The position numbers and the translations under genes are program-made. The notes below the pieces were generated by a model, which was given only the letters and a program-made list of their open reading frames with translations, was not told the origin of the DNA and did not search any database. From Alphaproteobacteria bacterium (GTDB taxonomy: Bacteria; Pseudomonadota; Alphaproteobacteria; JAEULC01): a stretch of 36,697 bases of DNA. Within the stretch, counting starts at the first letter, position 1. Every line of letters starts with the position of its first letter. Positions 6,003 to 14,088 of this stretch are shown here, one piece after another. The stretch lies in assembly GCA_023150455.1 (NCBI GenBank), contig JAKLKW010000026.1, forward strand, positions 5,285 through 41,981, written 5' to 3'.

Positions 6003-8675
6003 GTGACGTCCAACCAATACGACGGCCTGGACCGGCTGGTCCTGACGACGGCCCCTGAACTGAATGCCACGGCGATCACCTATTCGCTCGACCTCCGGCA
6101 CAACATCACCCAGGTCGTGACGTCGCCGAAGCCCGGTTCGCCGCTGTCGGCGAAGACGCAGCTTTTCACCTACGACCCGACCTGGAACAAGGTCGCCATC
6201 GCGACGGACCCGCGCGGGGTCGTTTCCAATTTCTTCTATACCGGCGGCGGCAATCTCGTGCGCTCGGTCGCGGCGGCGGGGCAGCTCGACGCGACCAGCG
6301 ACTTCACATACGACGCCATGGGCAAGGTGCTGTCGGCGAGGGACCCCGTCGGCACGGTGACACGGTACGCATATGACTCGCTCGCGAACCCGGTCGCGGT
6401 CACGGCCGACTACGGAGCGGGCCGTCTCAATCTGGTCACCGGTTTCGCCTACGACGCGGTCGGCAACGTCGTCGCGACCACCGATCCCCGCGGCAATACC
6501 ACGACCCTGACCTACGACGCGGCGCGCCGGCTGTTGACGACGACCGCGCCGGCGCCGTTCAACGCGGGTCCAAATCTCGTGCGCACGACCAACGCCTATG
6601 ATGCGGACGGCCGGCCGACGTCGGTCACCCGCACGAACGGCGCGTCGAGCCAGGTGGTGCAGACCAGCTACACGCGGACCGGCAAGGTCGCGTCGGTGAC
6701 CGACCCCAACGGCAACGCGACCACCTACACCTACGACATCGACGACCGGCAGCAGTCGATCTCCCAACCCGTCATCCCCGGCATTCGCCGCGTGACGCGC
6801 TTCACCTACGACGCGCTGAGCCGGATCCTGACGGTGATCGACAACACCGGCAACACGGCCGCGCAATACGGCTACACGCCCAACGGCCAGCGTGCGAGCT
6901 TCACCGACGCCCGCGGCAACGTCACGAGCTATGCCTATGACGGCTTCGACCGGCTGCGGCAGACGACCTATCCGGTGGGCGGCACGGGCACGCAGACGAC
7001 GGAATCCTATACCTACGACGCCAACGACAACGTGCTGACGCGCACGACGCGCGCCGGGGCGACGATCGCGTTCGCCTACGATCCGCTGAACCGGCTCGTC
7101 ACCAAAACGCCGCCGTCGCCGGCACCGGTGGCGAGCTACACCTACGACCTTGCCGGGCGGATCACCGGCACGAGCGACACCAGCGCCGCACTGACGGCGG
7201 CGGTGCCGCCGTCCGGCACGGAAGTGCGGTACGACACGACCTATGCCTATGACGCGCTCAACCGCGTGGCACGGGCGGACTGGAGCCCCGCACCGGCGGC
7301 CGTCGCGCCGACACCCGGCGCGGTGACGTTCAACCACAGCTACGACCAGGCGAACCAGCGGATCGGGCAGACGACGGACGACAGCAGCTGGCTCTACTAC
7401 CCCGCATCGGCACCCGCCACGACGAGCTACACGGCCAATGCGGCCAACCAGTACACGGCCATCGGCGCCGTGACGCCGACCTACGACGCCAACGGCAACC
7501 TGACCTCGGACGGCACCTTCACGCTGGGCTTCGACGCGGAGAACCGCTTGATCTCCGCCACAGGCGCCGGGAACACCGCGAGCTACGCCTACGACGCGCA
7601 GGGGCGGCGCAAGCTGAAGACGGTGAACGGGTCGACCACGGTCTACGTCACTGACGCCGACAACCGCGAGGTGCTGGAATACGACGGCGCGAACGGGCAG
7701 GTGCTGCGCTGGCACGCCTATGGGCTCGGGCCGAACGCGGTGCTGAACCGGATCGACGTCGCGGCCGGCACGCGCCAGACGCTGATCCCCGATATCCAGG
7801 GCTCGATCATGGCCACGCTGGAGGCGGACACCGGCGCGCTGACGAAGCGTGGCTATCTGCCCTACGGCGCCAGCACCAGCGTGTCGGGCTCGTTCGCCTA
7901 CACCGGGCAGCGCATCGATCCCGAGGCCGGCGGGCTCTACTACTACCGCGCCCGGATGTACTCGCCGGCGCTTGGGCGGTTTCTGCAGAACGACCCGATC
8001 GGGTACGAGGGCGGGGCGAATCTCTATGCCTATGTCGGGAATGATCCGCTCAATCTTGCCGACCCGGATGGATTGGTGGCCGAAGCAGCACTCGATTTCG
8101 GGCAGCGCGCAATCGAGCCCTATGTAACGTTTTATCAACGGTCGATCGTGCAGCCCTTCTACTCGGGCCTGAACGCCGTCGCCGCATCGCCATTGGGGGA
8201 TCCGGGGCTCTACGCATCCCTACAGGGACTTGGACCGCCCGGCGCTCTGGTCGGCGGAGTCGGTGCAGCAACCGCAATCGGGCTGCGCACTCTCGCCGGT
8301 ATTGGGCAAGCTGAGAGCGTTGCACTGACGGCGGCCGAACAACTATTGGTGAATCGCGCCGTTGGCGCGGCGTTCGAAAGTGCGGTCGGGTCCAGTCTGC
8401 AACGAGGTGGCTACGCCATCGGTCGGCAAATAACAATTGAGACGCAGACCGGAACACGTACACGGTTGGACTTTTTGACGCGCGATCCAAGAACGGGAGT
8501 GATAGGCTGCGTCGAGTGCAAGGCAAGTCAGACCGCACCGCTCACTCACAACCAAACCATTGCTTTTCCTGAGATCGGACAGAGCGGTGGCACAATAGTT
8601 GGTGCGGGGAAGCCGGGCTTTCCGGGGGGAATGCAAATTCCTCCCATTCCAGTTGATATTCTTAGGAGACTGTGA
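6003..8675 (+). CDS. 5'-truncated Rhs repeat protein with C-terminal PD-(D/E)XK nuclease-like toxin domain
   Basis: An 890-codon frame full of YD repeats (for example FTYDALSR, SYAYDGFDRL, FAYDPLNRL) that would form the Rhs cocoon, ending in the conserved core RMYSPALGRFLQNDPIGYEGG...NLYAYVGNDPLNLADPDGL, with DPDGL at residues 687-691. The last 199 residues are the variable toxin tip: a Gly/Ala-rich linker, then RLDF (Asp823), VECKAS (Glu838 and Lys840) and AFPEIGQSGG, the D...E-x-K pattern of PD-(D/E)XK nucleases. The predicted action is cutting DNA or RNA in a rival cell. No signal peptide, VgrG/PAAR or N-terminal Rhs region is seen, the GTG at 6003 has no ribosome site, and coding similarity continues upstream, so this is best read as an orphan Rhs tip kept with its immunity gene. 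Whether it is translated is unknown. Confidence 0.8.
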   Translation: MTSNQYDGLDRLVLTTAPELNATAITYSLDLRHNITQVVTSPKPGSPLSAKTQLFTYDPTWNKVAIATDPRGVVSNFFYTGGGNLVRSVAAAGQLDATSDFTYDAMGKVLSARDPVGTVTRYAYDSLANPVAVTADYGAGRLNLVTGFAYDAVGNVVATTDPRGNTTTLTYDAARRLLTTTAPAPFNAGPNLVRTTNAYDADGRPTSVTRTNGASSQVVQTSYTRTGKVASVTDPNGNATTYTYDIDDRQQSISQPVIPGIRRVTRFTYDALSRILTVIDNTGNTAAQYGYTPNGQRASFTDARGNVTSYAYDGFDRLRQTTYPVGGTGTQTTESYTYDANDNVLTRTTRAGATIAFAYDPLNRLVTKTPPSPAPVASYTYDLAGRITGTSDTSAALTAAVPPSGTEVRYDTTYAYDALNRVARADWSPAPAAVAPTPGAVTFNHSYDQANQRIGQTTDDSSWLYYPASAPATTSYTANAANQYTAIGAVTPTYDANGNLTSDGTFTLGFDAENRLISATGAGNTASYAYDAQGRRKLKTVNGSTTVYVTDADNREVLEYDGANGQVLRWHAYGLGPNAVLNRIDVAAGTRQTLIPDIQGSIMATLEADTGALTKRGYLPYGASTSVSGSFAYTGQRIDPEAGGLYYYRARMYSPALGRFLQNDPIGYEGGANLYAYVGNDPLNLADPDGLVAEAALDFGQRAIEPYVTFYQRSIVQPFYSGLNAVAASPLGDPGLYASLQGLGPPGALVGGVGAATAIGLRTLAGIGQAESVALTAAEQLLVNRAVGAAFESAVGSSLQRGGYAIGRQITIETQTGTRTRLDFLTRDPRTGVIGCVECKASQTAPLTHNQTIAFPEIGQSGGTIVGAGKPGFPGGMQIPPIPVDILRRL

Positions 8676-8684
8676 GAGCTAGCG

Positions 8685-9026
8685 ATGTCGATCGAGCATT
8701 CGGATAGTGTGGATTTTGTTAGCATCGACGAAGAGACCGGTCGTGTCCTTCTCACAATCAGCGATCATCTGGATTGGCAACAAGATGAAGGCGCACATTT
8801 ACTTATGTTACAGAACAAGCTAAATTCCTACTTGAGATTCATTGAGAGTGGAGAAATGGATAGAAAACTTCCTCAAGCACGCGGTCGGCGCGTGACAATC
8901 AATCTGGTGGCTCAGTTTCCTCTAAGTAAGCAAGCGAGTACTTTCTTCCAGAATGCAAAGTCAGCAATAGAACGCGCGGGCTTCTCTCTGGAGTTTAAAC
9001 TGCTAGGGTCTGGACTCACAACCTGA
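8685..9026 (+). CDS. DUF6572-like protein, probable immunity protein to the Rhs nuclease
   Basis: A 113-residue acidic-to-neutral soluble protein starting nine bases after the Rhs stop, behind GAGAG. The N-terminal half VDFVSIDEETGRVLLTISDHLDW followed by LLMLQNKLNSYLRFIESGE matches what I recall of the DUF6572 family, small proteins often found next to polymorphic toxins. Position, size and short spacing are those of an immunity gene, which would bind the nuclease tip and protect the producer and its sisters. Base composition is strikingly A+T-rich for this window: 8761-8880 is about 40% G+C by hand count, against 73% at 7921-7980 in the Rhs core. This points to recent arrival of the toxin tip and immunity gene together. 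Family name from memory; immunity role is inference. Confidence 0.75.
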   Translation: MSIEHSDSVDFVSIDEETGRVLLTISDHLDWQQDEGAHLLMLQNKLNSYLRFIESGEMDRKLPQARGRRVTINLVAQFPLSKQASTFFQNAKSAIERAGFSLEFKLLGSGLTT

Positions 9027-9091
9027 TCCAGTAGAGTGTGCCGATCAGGTTGAATGATTGCTCACCGCCCACGCGCAGATCCTGGCGTGGG
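9019..9091. repeat. Two hairpins behind the immunity gene
   Basis: CAACCTGATC (9019-9028) and GATCAGGTTG (9043-9052) form a perfect 10-bp inverted repeat overlapping the immunity stop codon. Next, CCCACGC (9068-9074) pairs with GCGTGGG (9085-9091). Neither has a T-run, so intrinsic termination is only possible. They may instead mark the scar of the island's right end. The rest of 9092-9184 shows no gene other than a six-codon reading frame (see findings). Confidence 0.5.
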
Positions 9092-9184
9092 GCGCGGTGG
9101 ATCTTCTACAGCAAACGCGGGTGAGCGGCGGCTAGGGTGAGATGTTTTTAGGATTGCGGGGTCCACTTCAATGCGGCAGCGTGA

Positions 9185-9730
9185 TCATGGGCGACGCTCC
9201 TTTCGGGATGAGCGCGCGGGCACGGCAAAGCGACGGAACGAGTCGGCCACCTGGGTGTAGATGTCGTGCTTGAATCCGATCACCGCGCGCGGCAGCTCGT
9301 CCAAGGGCATCCAGCGCCACTCGGCGAATTCGGGATGATGGCCGTCGAGGACGATGTCGCGGTCCTCGCCCTGGAAGCGCAGGGCGAACCAGCGCTGGCG
9401 CTGGCCGCGGTAGCGCGCGCCCCAGACGCGGTCGGCGATGTCGGGCGGCAGCTCGTAGCTGAGCCAATGGTCGATCTCGCCGATCACCTCGGCCTTGTCG
9501 GTACCGACCTCTTCCTTCAACTCGCGCAGAGCCGCCGTGCGGGCGTCCTCGCCCTTGTCGATGCCGCCTTGCGGCATCTGCCAATGGCCGTGGGCGTCGT
9601 CGACGCGACGTCCAGCGAACACCAGGCCGTCGCGATTGAACAGCGCCACGCCGACGCAGTCCCGATAGGGGCGTTCGGCGAACGGGACGGGCTTGCGGCG
9701 CTTCACGGGCGGCGCTTCACTTCGAGGCAA
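9185..9730 (-). CDS. rppH: RNA pyrophosphohydrolase (Nudix)
   Basis: RppH removes pyrophosphate from the 5' triphosphate end of RNA (and may split diadenosine polyphosphates), which opens transcripts to RNase attack. The protein has 181 residues from a TTG at 9730; a GTG at 9706 giving VKRRKPVPFAERPYRDCVGV is an equally good start, since both lack a clear ribosome site. The Nudix box is complete from Gly55: GX5E (Glu61), then RE (Arg69-Glu70), EE (73-74) and Gly76. GHWQMPQGGID before it and the tail FAEWRWMPLDELP...VIGFKHDIY fit RppH/IalA well. From the TTG it overlaps the upstream YibQ-like gene by 14 bases, as the last gene of the long minus-strand run. In alphaproteobacteria rppH commonly follows ctpA and a divergent polysaccharide deacetylase, as here. 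Confidence 0.92.
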   Translation of the reverse strand: MPRSEAPPVKRRKPVPFAERPYRDCVGVALFNRDGLVFAGRRVDDAHGHWQMPQGGIDKGEDARTAALRELKEEVGTDKAEVIGEIDHWLSYELPPDIADRVWGARYRGQRQRWFALRFQGEDRDIVLDGHHPEFAEWRWMPLDELPRAVIGFKHDIYTQVADSFRRFAVPARSSRKERRP

Positions 9731-10991
9731 CCGCCGCGGCGCTGACGGGCGCCAGCACGAATCCGCGCGCTTCGAGCCCGGCGGCCCAGACCGAGAGCCG
9801 TTCCTGCGTCACCGGATAGGGCAGCGCCAGGCCGATGGCGGCGCCGTCGCGCTTTGCCGCGCGCTCAAGCTCGGTCAGCTTGCCGTCGATCGACGCGCGC
9901 GACAGGTCGGCGTCGATCAGGATCTGCGCCGCGGCGAAGGGAAGGCCGAGCTCGCGGGCGAGCTCCCCCGCCGTGGTATGACGGCTGCCGGCGCGCTCGA
10001 GGAACAGAAGGCCGCGCTGGCGCAGCGTCTTCATGACGGGTTGCAGGTCCTTGGCCGATGCGGCGAAGCGCGCGCCCGTGAGGTTGGCCACGCCGACATA
10101 GCCGCTGGCGCGCGTCAGCACCCAGTCGAGCCGGTCCTGGTTCTCCGCTTCGCTGAGGCTGGTCAGAAGCGTCTTCGGGCCCGGGTCGTTGCGCGGATAG
10201 CCCTCGGGCTCCATCGGCAGGTTGATCAGCACCTCGTGCCCGCTGGCGCGCGCGAGGTTGACCCAGTCGGTCAGCCGCTCGGCGAAGGGCGCGAAGGCGA
10301 GCGTCACGCCGCCGGGCAAGTTGCGGATCGCCTGCTCGGTGGCGCTGGCGCTCAAGCCCATGTTGGTCAGCACGACGGCGATGCGCGGGCGCTTTTCCGC
10401 CTTGTCGAAGGGGCGCGCATAGACCTGCCAGGGCTGCCGCCCGTCCCGGGCGATGATCGGCAGCACGCCGTCCTTGGCGCGCTCGGTGAGCGCCGGGTCG
10501 ATCGCCGCCAGCTTGGGCTCGCCGGTCCGCGCCGGGAAGGACGGTGCCGGCGTCACGGGCGGCGACGGGGACGGCGGAGCGCCTGCCGGCGGCGCCGGCG
10601 GCTTGGCGGCCGGCCGCGGCGGCGCGGCAGGCTTGGACTGGGGTTGGGGTTGGGGTTGGGGTTGGGGCTGAGGCGCGCTGGGCACGGGCGGCGGCGGCGG
10701 CGTCGCGACGGTTCCGGTCCGCGTTCCCGGCACAGGCTCCGGCAAGACCGGTGCGGGTGGCGGTTCCACTGGCGGCAGGGCGGCAGGCGGCGGCGTTGAC
10801 GGCCCGGCCGGCGGCAGCTTCAGCGTCACCGACGCGACGCCGCGCCAAGCCGCCTTGTCGGCGGGCACACGCGCGCCGAACCAGAGGATCGCGCCCGCCG
10901 CCGCGCCGACGAGCAGCATGAACAGCACCGCGAGGCCGACGATGCGCCGGCCGGGAATGCGGGCGCGCCGCCTTTCCTCGCCATCGGCCAC
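9717..10991 (-). CDS. Divergent polysaccharide deacetylase family protein (YibQ/DUF610)
   Basis: A 424-residue protein beginning with GTG at 10991. A basic N-tail and one membrane helix (about residues 17-39) anchor it, a long Pro/Ala/Gln-rich linker (about 58-160) spans the periplasm, and the C-terminal domain (about 200-424) carries the divergent polysaccharide deacetylase signature: RIAVVLTNMGL, LTLAFAPF-like, EVLINLPMEPEGYP...DPGPKTLLT, VGVANLTGARF and ILIDADLS. The usual family motif is D at the position where this protein has ALPYPVT-like later segments, so catalytic competence is uncertain. It follows ctpA by 52 bases and overlaps rppH, the standard alphaproteobacterial order, suggesting a shared role in envelope or peptidoglycan upkeep. 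The linker holds a run of five Pro-Gln pairs encoded by a G4-type repeat. Confidence 0.85.
   Translation of the reverse strand: MADGEERRRARIPGRRIVGLAVLFMLLVGAAAGAILWFGARVPADKAAWRGVASVTLKLPPAGPSTPPPAALPPVEPPPAPVLPEPVPGTRTGTVATPPPPPVPSAPQPQPQPQPQPQSKPAAPPRPAAKPPAPPAGAPPSPSPPVTPAPSFPARTGEPKLAAIDPALTERAKDGVLPIIARDGRQPWQVYARPFDKAEKRPRIAVVLTNMGLSASATEQAIRNLPGGVTLAFAPFAERLTDWVNLARASGHEVLINLPMEPEGYPRNDPGPKTLLTSLSEAENQDRLDWVLTRASGYVGVANLTGARFAASAKDLQPVMKTLRQRGLLFLERAGSRHTTAGELARELGLPFAAAQILIDADLSRASIDGKLTELERAAKRDGAAIGLALPYPVTQERLSVWAAGLEARGFVLAPVSAAAVASK
10640..10667 (+). repeat. GGGGTT hexamer repeat with G-quadruplex potential
   Basis: Five runs of GGGG spaced by TT (10640-10643, 10646-10649, 10652-10655, 10658-10661 and 10664-10667), the same unit as ciliate telomeres, lie within the YibQ-like gene and encode Pro-Gln repeats on the other strand. 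The G-rich strand is non-template for nothing known on plus; it is the template strand for the minus-strand gene, so a quadruplex there could stall transcription. Copy number may vary by slippage in steps of two residues. Confidence 0.8.
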
Positions 10992-11043
10992 GGCACGCTC
11001 GGCCGCGGCTGTCGGCGGGTCGCCTTCGCGCGTCGTCTCGGCG

Positions 11044-12423
11044 TTAATTGACCATCCGCCCCTTGAACAGCGTCACGCCGCGCAGCAAGTCGATCGCGCG
11101 GTCGAGCTGGTGGTCCTCCGGACGGTCGGAGGCCGTCTTCTTCTCGTCCTTCTTGGCCGAAGCCGCCTTGTCGTTCGTCTTCTTGGCGTCGGGCTGGCTC
11201 GCCTCGGGCGGGCCTTCCTTCTTCGGCTCCTCCTTTTTCGGCTCGTCCTTCTTTTGCTCCTCCTTCTTGGCGTCCTCCGGGTTCGCCAGCGAATGGCGGA
11301 GGTCCTTCTCGCTGCGTGAGCGGGCTTCCTTCTGCGCCTCGAGATGGCCCTGCTCGACCACGATGTCGGGGTCGATGCCCTTCTGCTGGATCGAGCGGCC
11401 CGACGGGGTGTAGTAGCGCGCGGTGGTCAGGCGCATCGCGCCATGGCCAGGCAGCGGCACGATCGTCTGCACCGAGCCCTTGCCGAACGAGCGCGTGCCC
11501 ATGACGATGGCGCGGCGGTGGTCCTGCAGCGCGCCTGCAACGATCTCCGAAGCCGAGGCGGAGCCGCTGTTGATCAGCACCACGACCGGAAGGCCGCCGG
11601 CCAGGTCGCCCGAGCGGGCGTTGTAGCGCTGGCCGTCGTCGCTGTTGCGGCCGCGGGTCGACACGATCTCGCCCTTGTCGAGGAACGCGTCCGACACGGC
11701 CACCGCCTGGTCGAGCAGGCCGCCCGGGTTGTTGCGCAGGTCGAGCACGAGGCCGATCAATTTGTCGCCGACTTCCTGCTTCAGCTTCTCGATCGCGCGC
11801 TCGAGGCCCTTGTCGGTCTGCTCGTTGAAGGTGGTGATGCGCACATAGCCGACGTTGCCTTCGGCCCGGCTGCGCACGGACTGGATCGTGATCTTGGCGC
11901 GGGTCAGCGTGACCTCGAGCGGCTGGTCGCGGCCTTCGCGCCGGATCGTCAGCTTGATGTCGGAGTTGATCGGCCCGCGCATCTTCTCGACCGCTTCCTG
12001 CAGCGACAGGCCCATGACCTGCTCGCCGTCGAGATGCGTGATGAAGTCGCCCGGCTTCAGGCCCGCGCGCGCGGCCGGCGTTTCGTCGATCGGCGAGACG
12101 ACCTTGACCAGGCCGTTCTCCAGCGTCACCTCGATGCCGAGGCCGCCGAACTCGCCCTTGGTCTGCACCTGCATGTCGCGGAAATTCTTCGCGTTCATGT
12201 AGGAAGAGTGCGGGTCGAGCGAGGCGAGCATGCCCTGGATCGCCGCCTCGATCAGTTCCTGGTCGCCGACCTTCTCGACGTAGTCGGCGCGCACGCGCTC
12301 GAACACGTCGCCGAACAGGTTGAGCTGGCGGTAGGTCTCGGACGAGTTGGTCGGCGGCCCGGCCTGGACCGAGGGCACCAGCAGGATCACCGCGGTCAAT
12401 GCCGCGAAACGCAAGTAACGCAT
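11044..12423 (-). CDS. ctpA: S41 carboxyl-terminal processing peptidase
   Basis: A periplasmic serine protease of 459 residues that trims or degrades envelope proteins, in several bacteria including peptidoglycan hydrolases. It has a signal peptide (about residues 1-21), an N-terminal helical part, a PDZ domain (about 88-180, GFGGLGIEV-like to LTIRREG) and the S41 core with GYVRITTF and LDLRNNPGGLLDQAV. By spacing to E. coli Prc, the catalytic dyad is Ser290 in GSASASE and Lys315 in SFGKGSVQ, with Gln319 four residues on. The C-terminus (about 378-430) is a long Lys/Glu-rich, probably disordered segment, ending in a DRPEDHQLDRAIDLLRG helix seen in many alphaproteobacterial CtpA. It lies 39 bases after the EnvC-like gene, so protease and amidase activator are made together. 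Confidence 0.95.
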   Translation of the reverse strand: MRYLRFAALTAVILLVPSVQAGPPTNSSETYRQLNLFGDVFERVRADYVEKVGDQELIEAAIQGMLASLDPHSSYMNAKNFRDMQVQTKGEFGGLGIEVTLENGLVKVVSPIDETPAARAGLKPGDFITHLDGEQVMGLSLQEAVEKMRGPINSDIKLTIRREGRDQPLEVTLTRAKITIQSVRSRAEGNVGYVRITTFNEQTDKGLERAIEKLKQEVGDKLIGLVLDLRNNPGGLLDQAVAVSDAFLDKGEIVSTRGRNSDDGQRYNARSGDLAGGLPVVVLINSGSASASEIVAGALQDHRRAIVMGTRSFGKGSVQTIVPLPGHGAMRLTTARYYTPSGRSIQQKGIDPDIVVEQGHLEAQKEARSRSEKDLRHSLANPEDAKKEEQKKDEPKKEEPKKEGPPEASQPDAKKTNDKAASAKKDEKKTASDRPEDHQLDRAIDLLRGVTLFKGRMVN

Positions 12424-12462
12424 TGTCGGTCTACCTTCGCCTTCTCTGGCTGTGCAAGGGTC

Positions 12463-14088
12463 CTATCCGTTTCCGCCGGTTCCGGCGGCTAGCCAAGGTA
12501 TGGGGTTCACCGGCTGTCCATCGCGCCGCAGCTCCACGTAGAGGCCGGCGCCGCCCTGATCGCCCATCACGGCGACCGGCTCGCCCGCGACCACCCATTG
12601 GCCGACCGCGCAGTCGATCCGTCCCAAGCCGGACAACATAGTATGATATCCACCGCCGTGCTCGATGATCAAGATGCGCCCGAAACCGCGGAACGGGCCG
12701 GCATAGACCACCTGGCCGTCGAATGGCGCCACCACCCGGGCGGCCTGCCCGGCCGCGAAGACGACGCCCTTGCTGGCCGTGCCGGCGTCGTCGGTCTGGC
12801 CGAACTGGCGCACGATCCGCCCCGCCACCGGGTTCAGCATGGCGCCGCGCGGGGGCGGCGTATTGCGGATGTCGGCCGGGCGCCCCGACCCGCCCGTACG
12901 GGGCTCCGGCGCCGTGGATGGCGCGCTGACCGGTGCGCCGGGCGGCGTCAATGCGGCGAGCTGGTCGCGCTCCGGGGCTGCGGTCCGGCGCTGCGCCGCT
13001 TCGCGCGCCTTGCGCTGTGCCTCTCTTTGCGCCGTTTCGCGCGCCCGGCGTTCGGCCTCCTCGCGCGCCTTGCGCTCGGCCGCCTCGCGCGCTTCGCGCT
13101 CGTGCCGGTCCTTGACCAGGGCAGCCATCAACTCTTCGCGATCACGCGCCTCGCCCCGCAGCCGCTCGGCCAGCTCGATCTCCTTTTGCCGCAGCCCCGC
13201 CGCGCGACGCTGGTCGTCGGCGCTTTCGCCCAGCATGCGCTCGAGTCGGGCCTTCTCGGCCGCCAGCGCCGCGCGCTCCGCGTCCAGCCGTCGGCGCGCG
13301 CCCTCAAGCGTCGCGCGCGACTGTGCCAAGTCGTCCAGCGCCATGGCCAGCTCGCCCGAGCGGCGCCGCAGGTCCTGTTCCAGGAAGCGGAAAGCCAGCG
13401 CGCCCTGCACGCTCTCCAGCGGCTCGCCCGGCAGGGCCACCAGGAACACGGGCTCGCCGCCGGACAGGCGCACCAGCGCCGCCAGCACCCGGTCGCGCTG
13501 CTCGCTGCGGCGCTTGAGATCGGCGCGCTTGCCCGCCTCTTCCGCCGCCAGGCGCTCGGCCTCGGCATTGCGCCGCGCCACCTCGCGCTCGTGCTGCTGC
13601 TCGCGCAGGCCGGCATCGCGGCGCTCGCGGCGCAGTCGTTCCGCCTGCTTGCCGGCTTCCTCGATCCGGCGCTGCTGCTCGGCCGCGCGCAGGGCGGCCT
13701 CGCGCTCCTTGCGCGCGGTATCCGCCTGCTCCTTTCGCGCCGCCTCGAACTTCTGCATGTAGTCCGCCAGCGCCGCGATCTCGACCTTCAGGCGCCGCGC
13801 CTGCTCGACCGCCAGCTCGCGGTCGCGCCGCACCGCCTTCAGCTCTTCGGAGCCGGCGGCGCGCGGATCGGCGGCAAGCCGCTCCTCGCGCCGCTTCAGC
13901 TCCGCCGCCTTCTCGTTCGCGTCGCGCTCGGCCCGCTGCAGCGCCTCCATCCGGCGCTGGTCGTCGGCCGGACCCGCCGCCGGCGGGTCGGCGGCCCACG
14001 GGCAGGCAACGGGCGCAACGACGGACAAGAAGGCGACGAGCGCGGCCCGTGCCGAGCGCGAGGTCGTCCGCCGGTCAGGCAATCGCAC
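12463..14088 (-). CDS. EnvC-like murein hydrolase activator with degenerate LytM domain
   Basis: A 541-residue secreted protein: signal peptide at about 10-33, a very long coiled coil (about 40-390, rich in Arg, Glu and Ala), and a C-terminal LytM/M23 fold (about 425-541: NPVAGRIVRQFGQ, VVAPFDGQVVYAGPF, ILIIEHGGGYHTMLSGL, LYVELRRDGQPVNP). The metal ligands of active M23 enzymes are missing: SKGVVFAA stands where H-x-GID is expected, and YHTMLSGL where an HxH pair would sit. That pattern marks EnvC-type proteins, which do not cut peptidoglycan but switch on cell-division amidases; FtsEX, encoded in this window at 26990-28601, controls EnvC in enterobacteria. The GTG start at 14088 overlaps the end of gpmI by 14 bases. 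Partnering with this FtsEX is inference from the family. Confidence 0.88.
   Translation of the reverse strand: MRLPDRRTTSRSARAALVAFLSVVAPVACPWAADPPAAGPADDQRRMEALQRAERDANEKAAELKRREERLAADPRAAGSEELKAVRRDRELAVEQARRLKVEIAALADYMQKFEAARKEQADTARKEREAALRAAEQQRRIEEAGKQAERLRRERRDAGLREQQHEREVARRNAEAERLAAEEAGKRADLKRRSEQRDRVLAALVRLSGGEPVFLVALPGEPLESVQGALAFRFLEQDLRRRSGELAMALDDLAQSRATLEGARRRLDAERAALAAEKARLERMLGESADDQRRAAGLRQKEIELAERLRGEARDREELMAALVKDRHEREAREAAERKAREEAERRARETAQREAQRKAREAAQRRTAAPERDQLAALTPPGAPVSAPSTAPEPRTGGSGRPADIRNTPPPRGAMLNPVAGRIVRQFGQTDDAGTASKGVVFAAGQAARVVAPFDGQVVYAGPFRGFGRILIIEHGGGYHTMLSGLGRIDCAVGQWVVAGEPVAVMGDQGGAGLYVELRRDGQPVNPIPWLAAGTGGNG

Noticed and set aside
5877..8138. A 753-codon frame antisense to the Rhs gene
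   Set aside because: Arises from G+C-rich codon bias opposite a repeat-rich gene; Arg/Val/Gly-heavy with no domain, no ribosome site, and the plus frame is clearly coding.
9127..9170. Insertion-sequence end (TGAAGTGGACCCC on the minus strand)
   Set aside because: No matching second end or transposase frame nearby; kept only as a remark in the six-codon frame finding.
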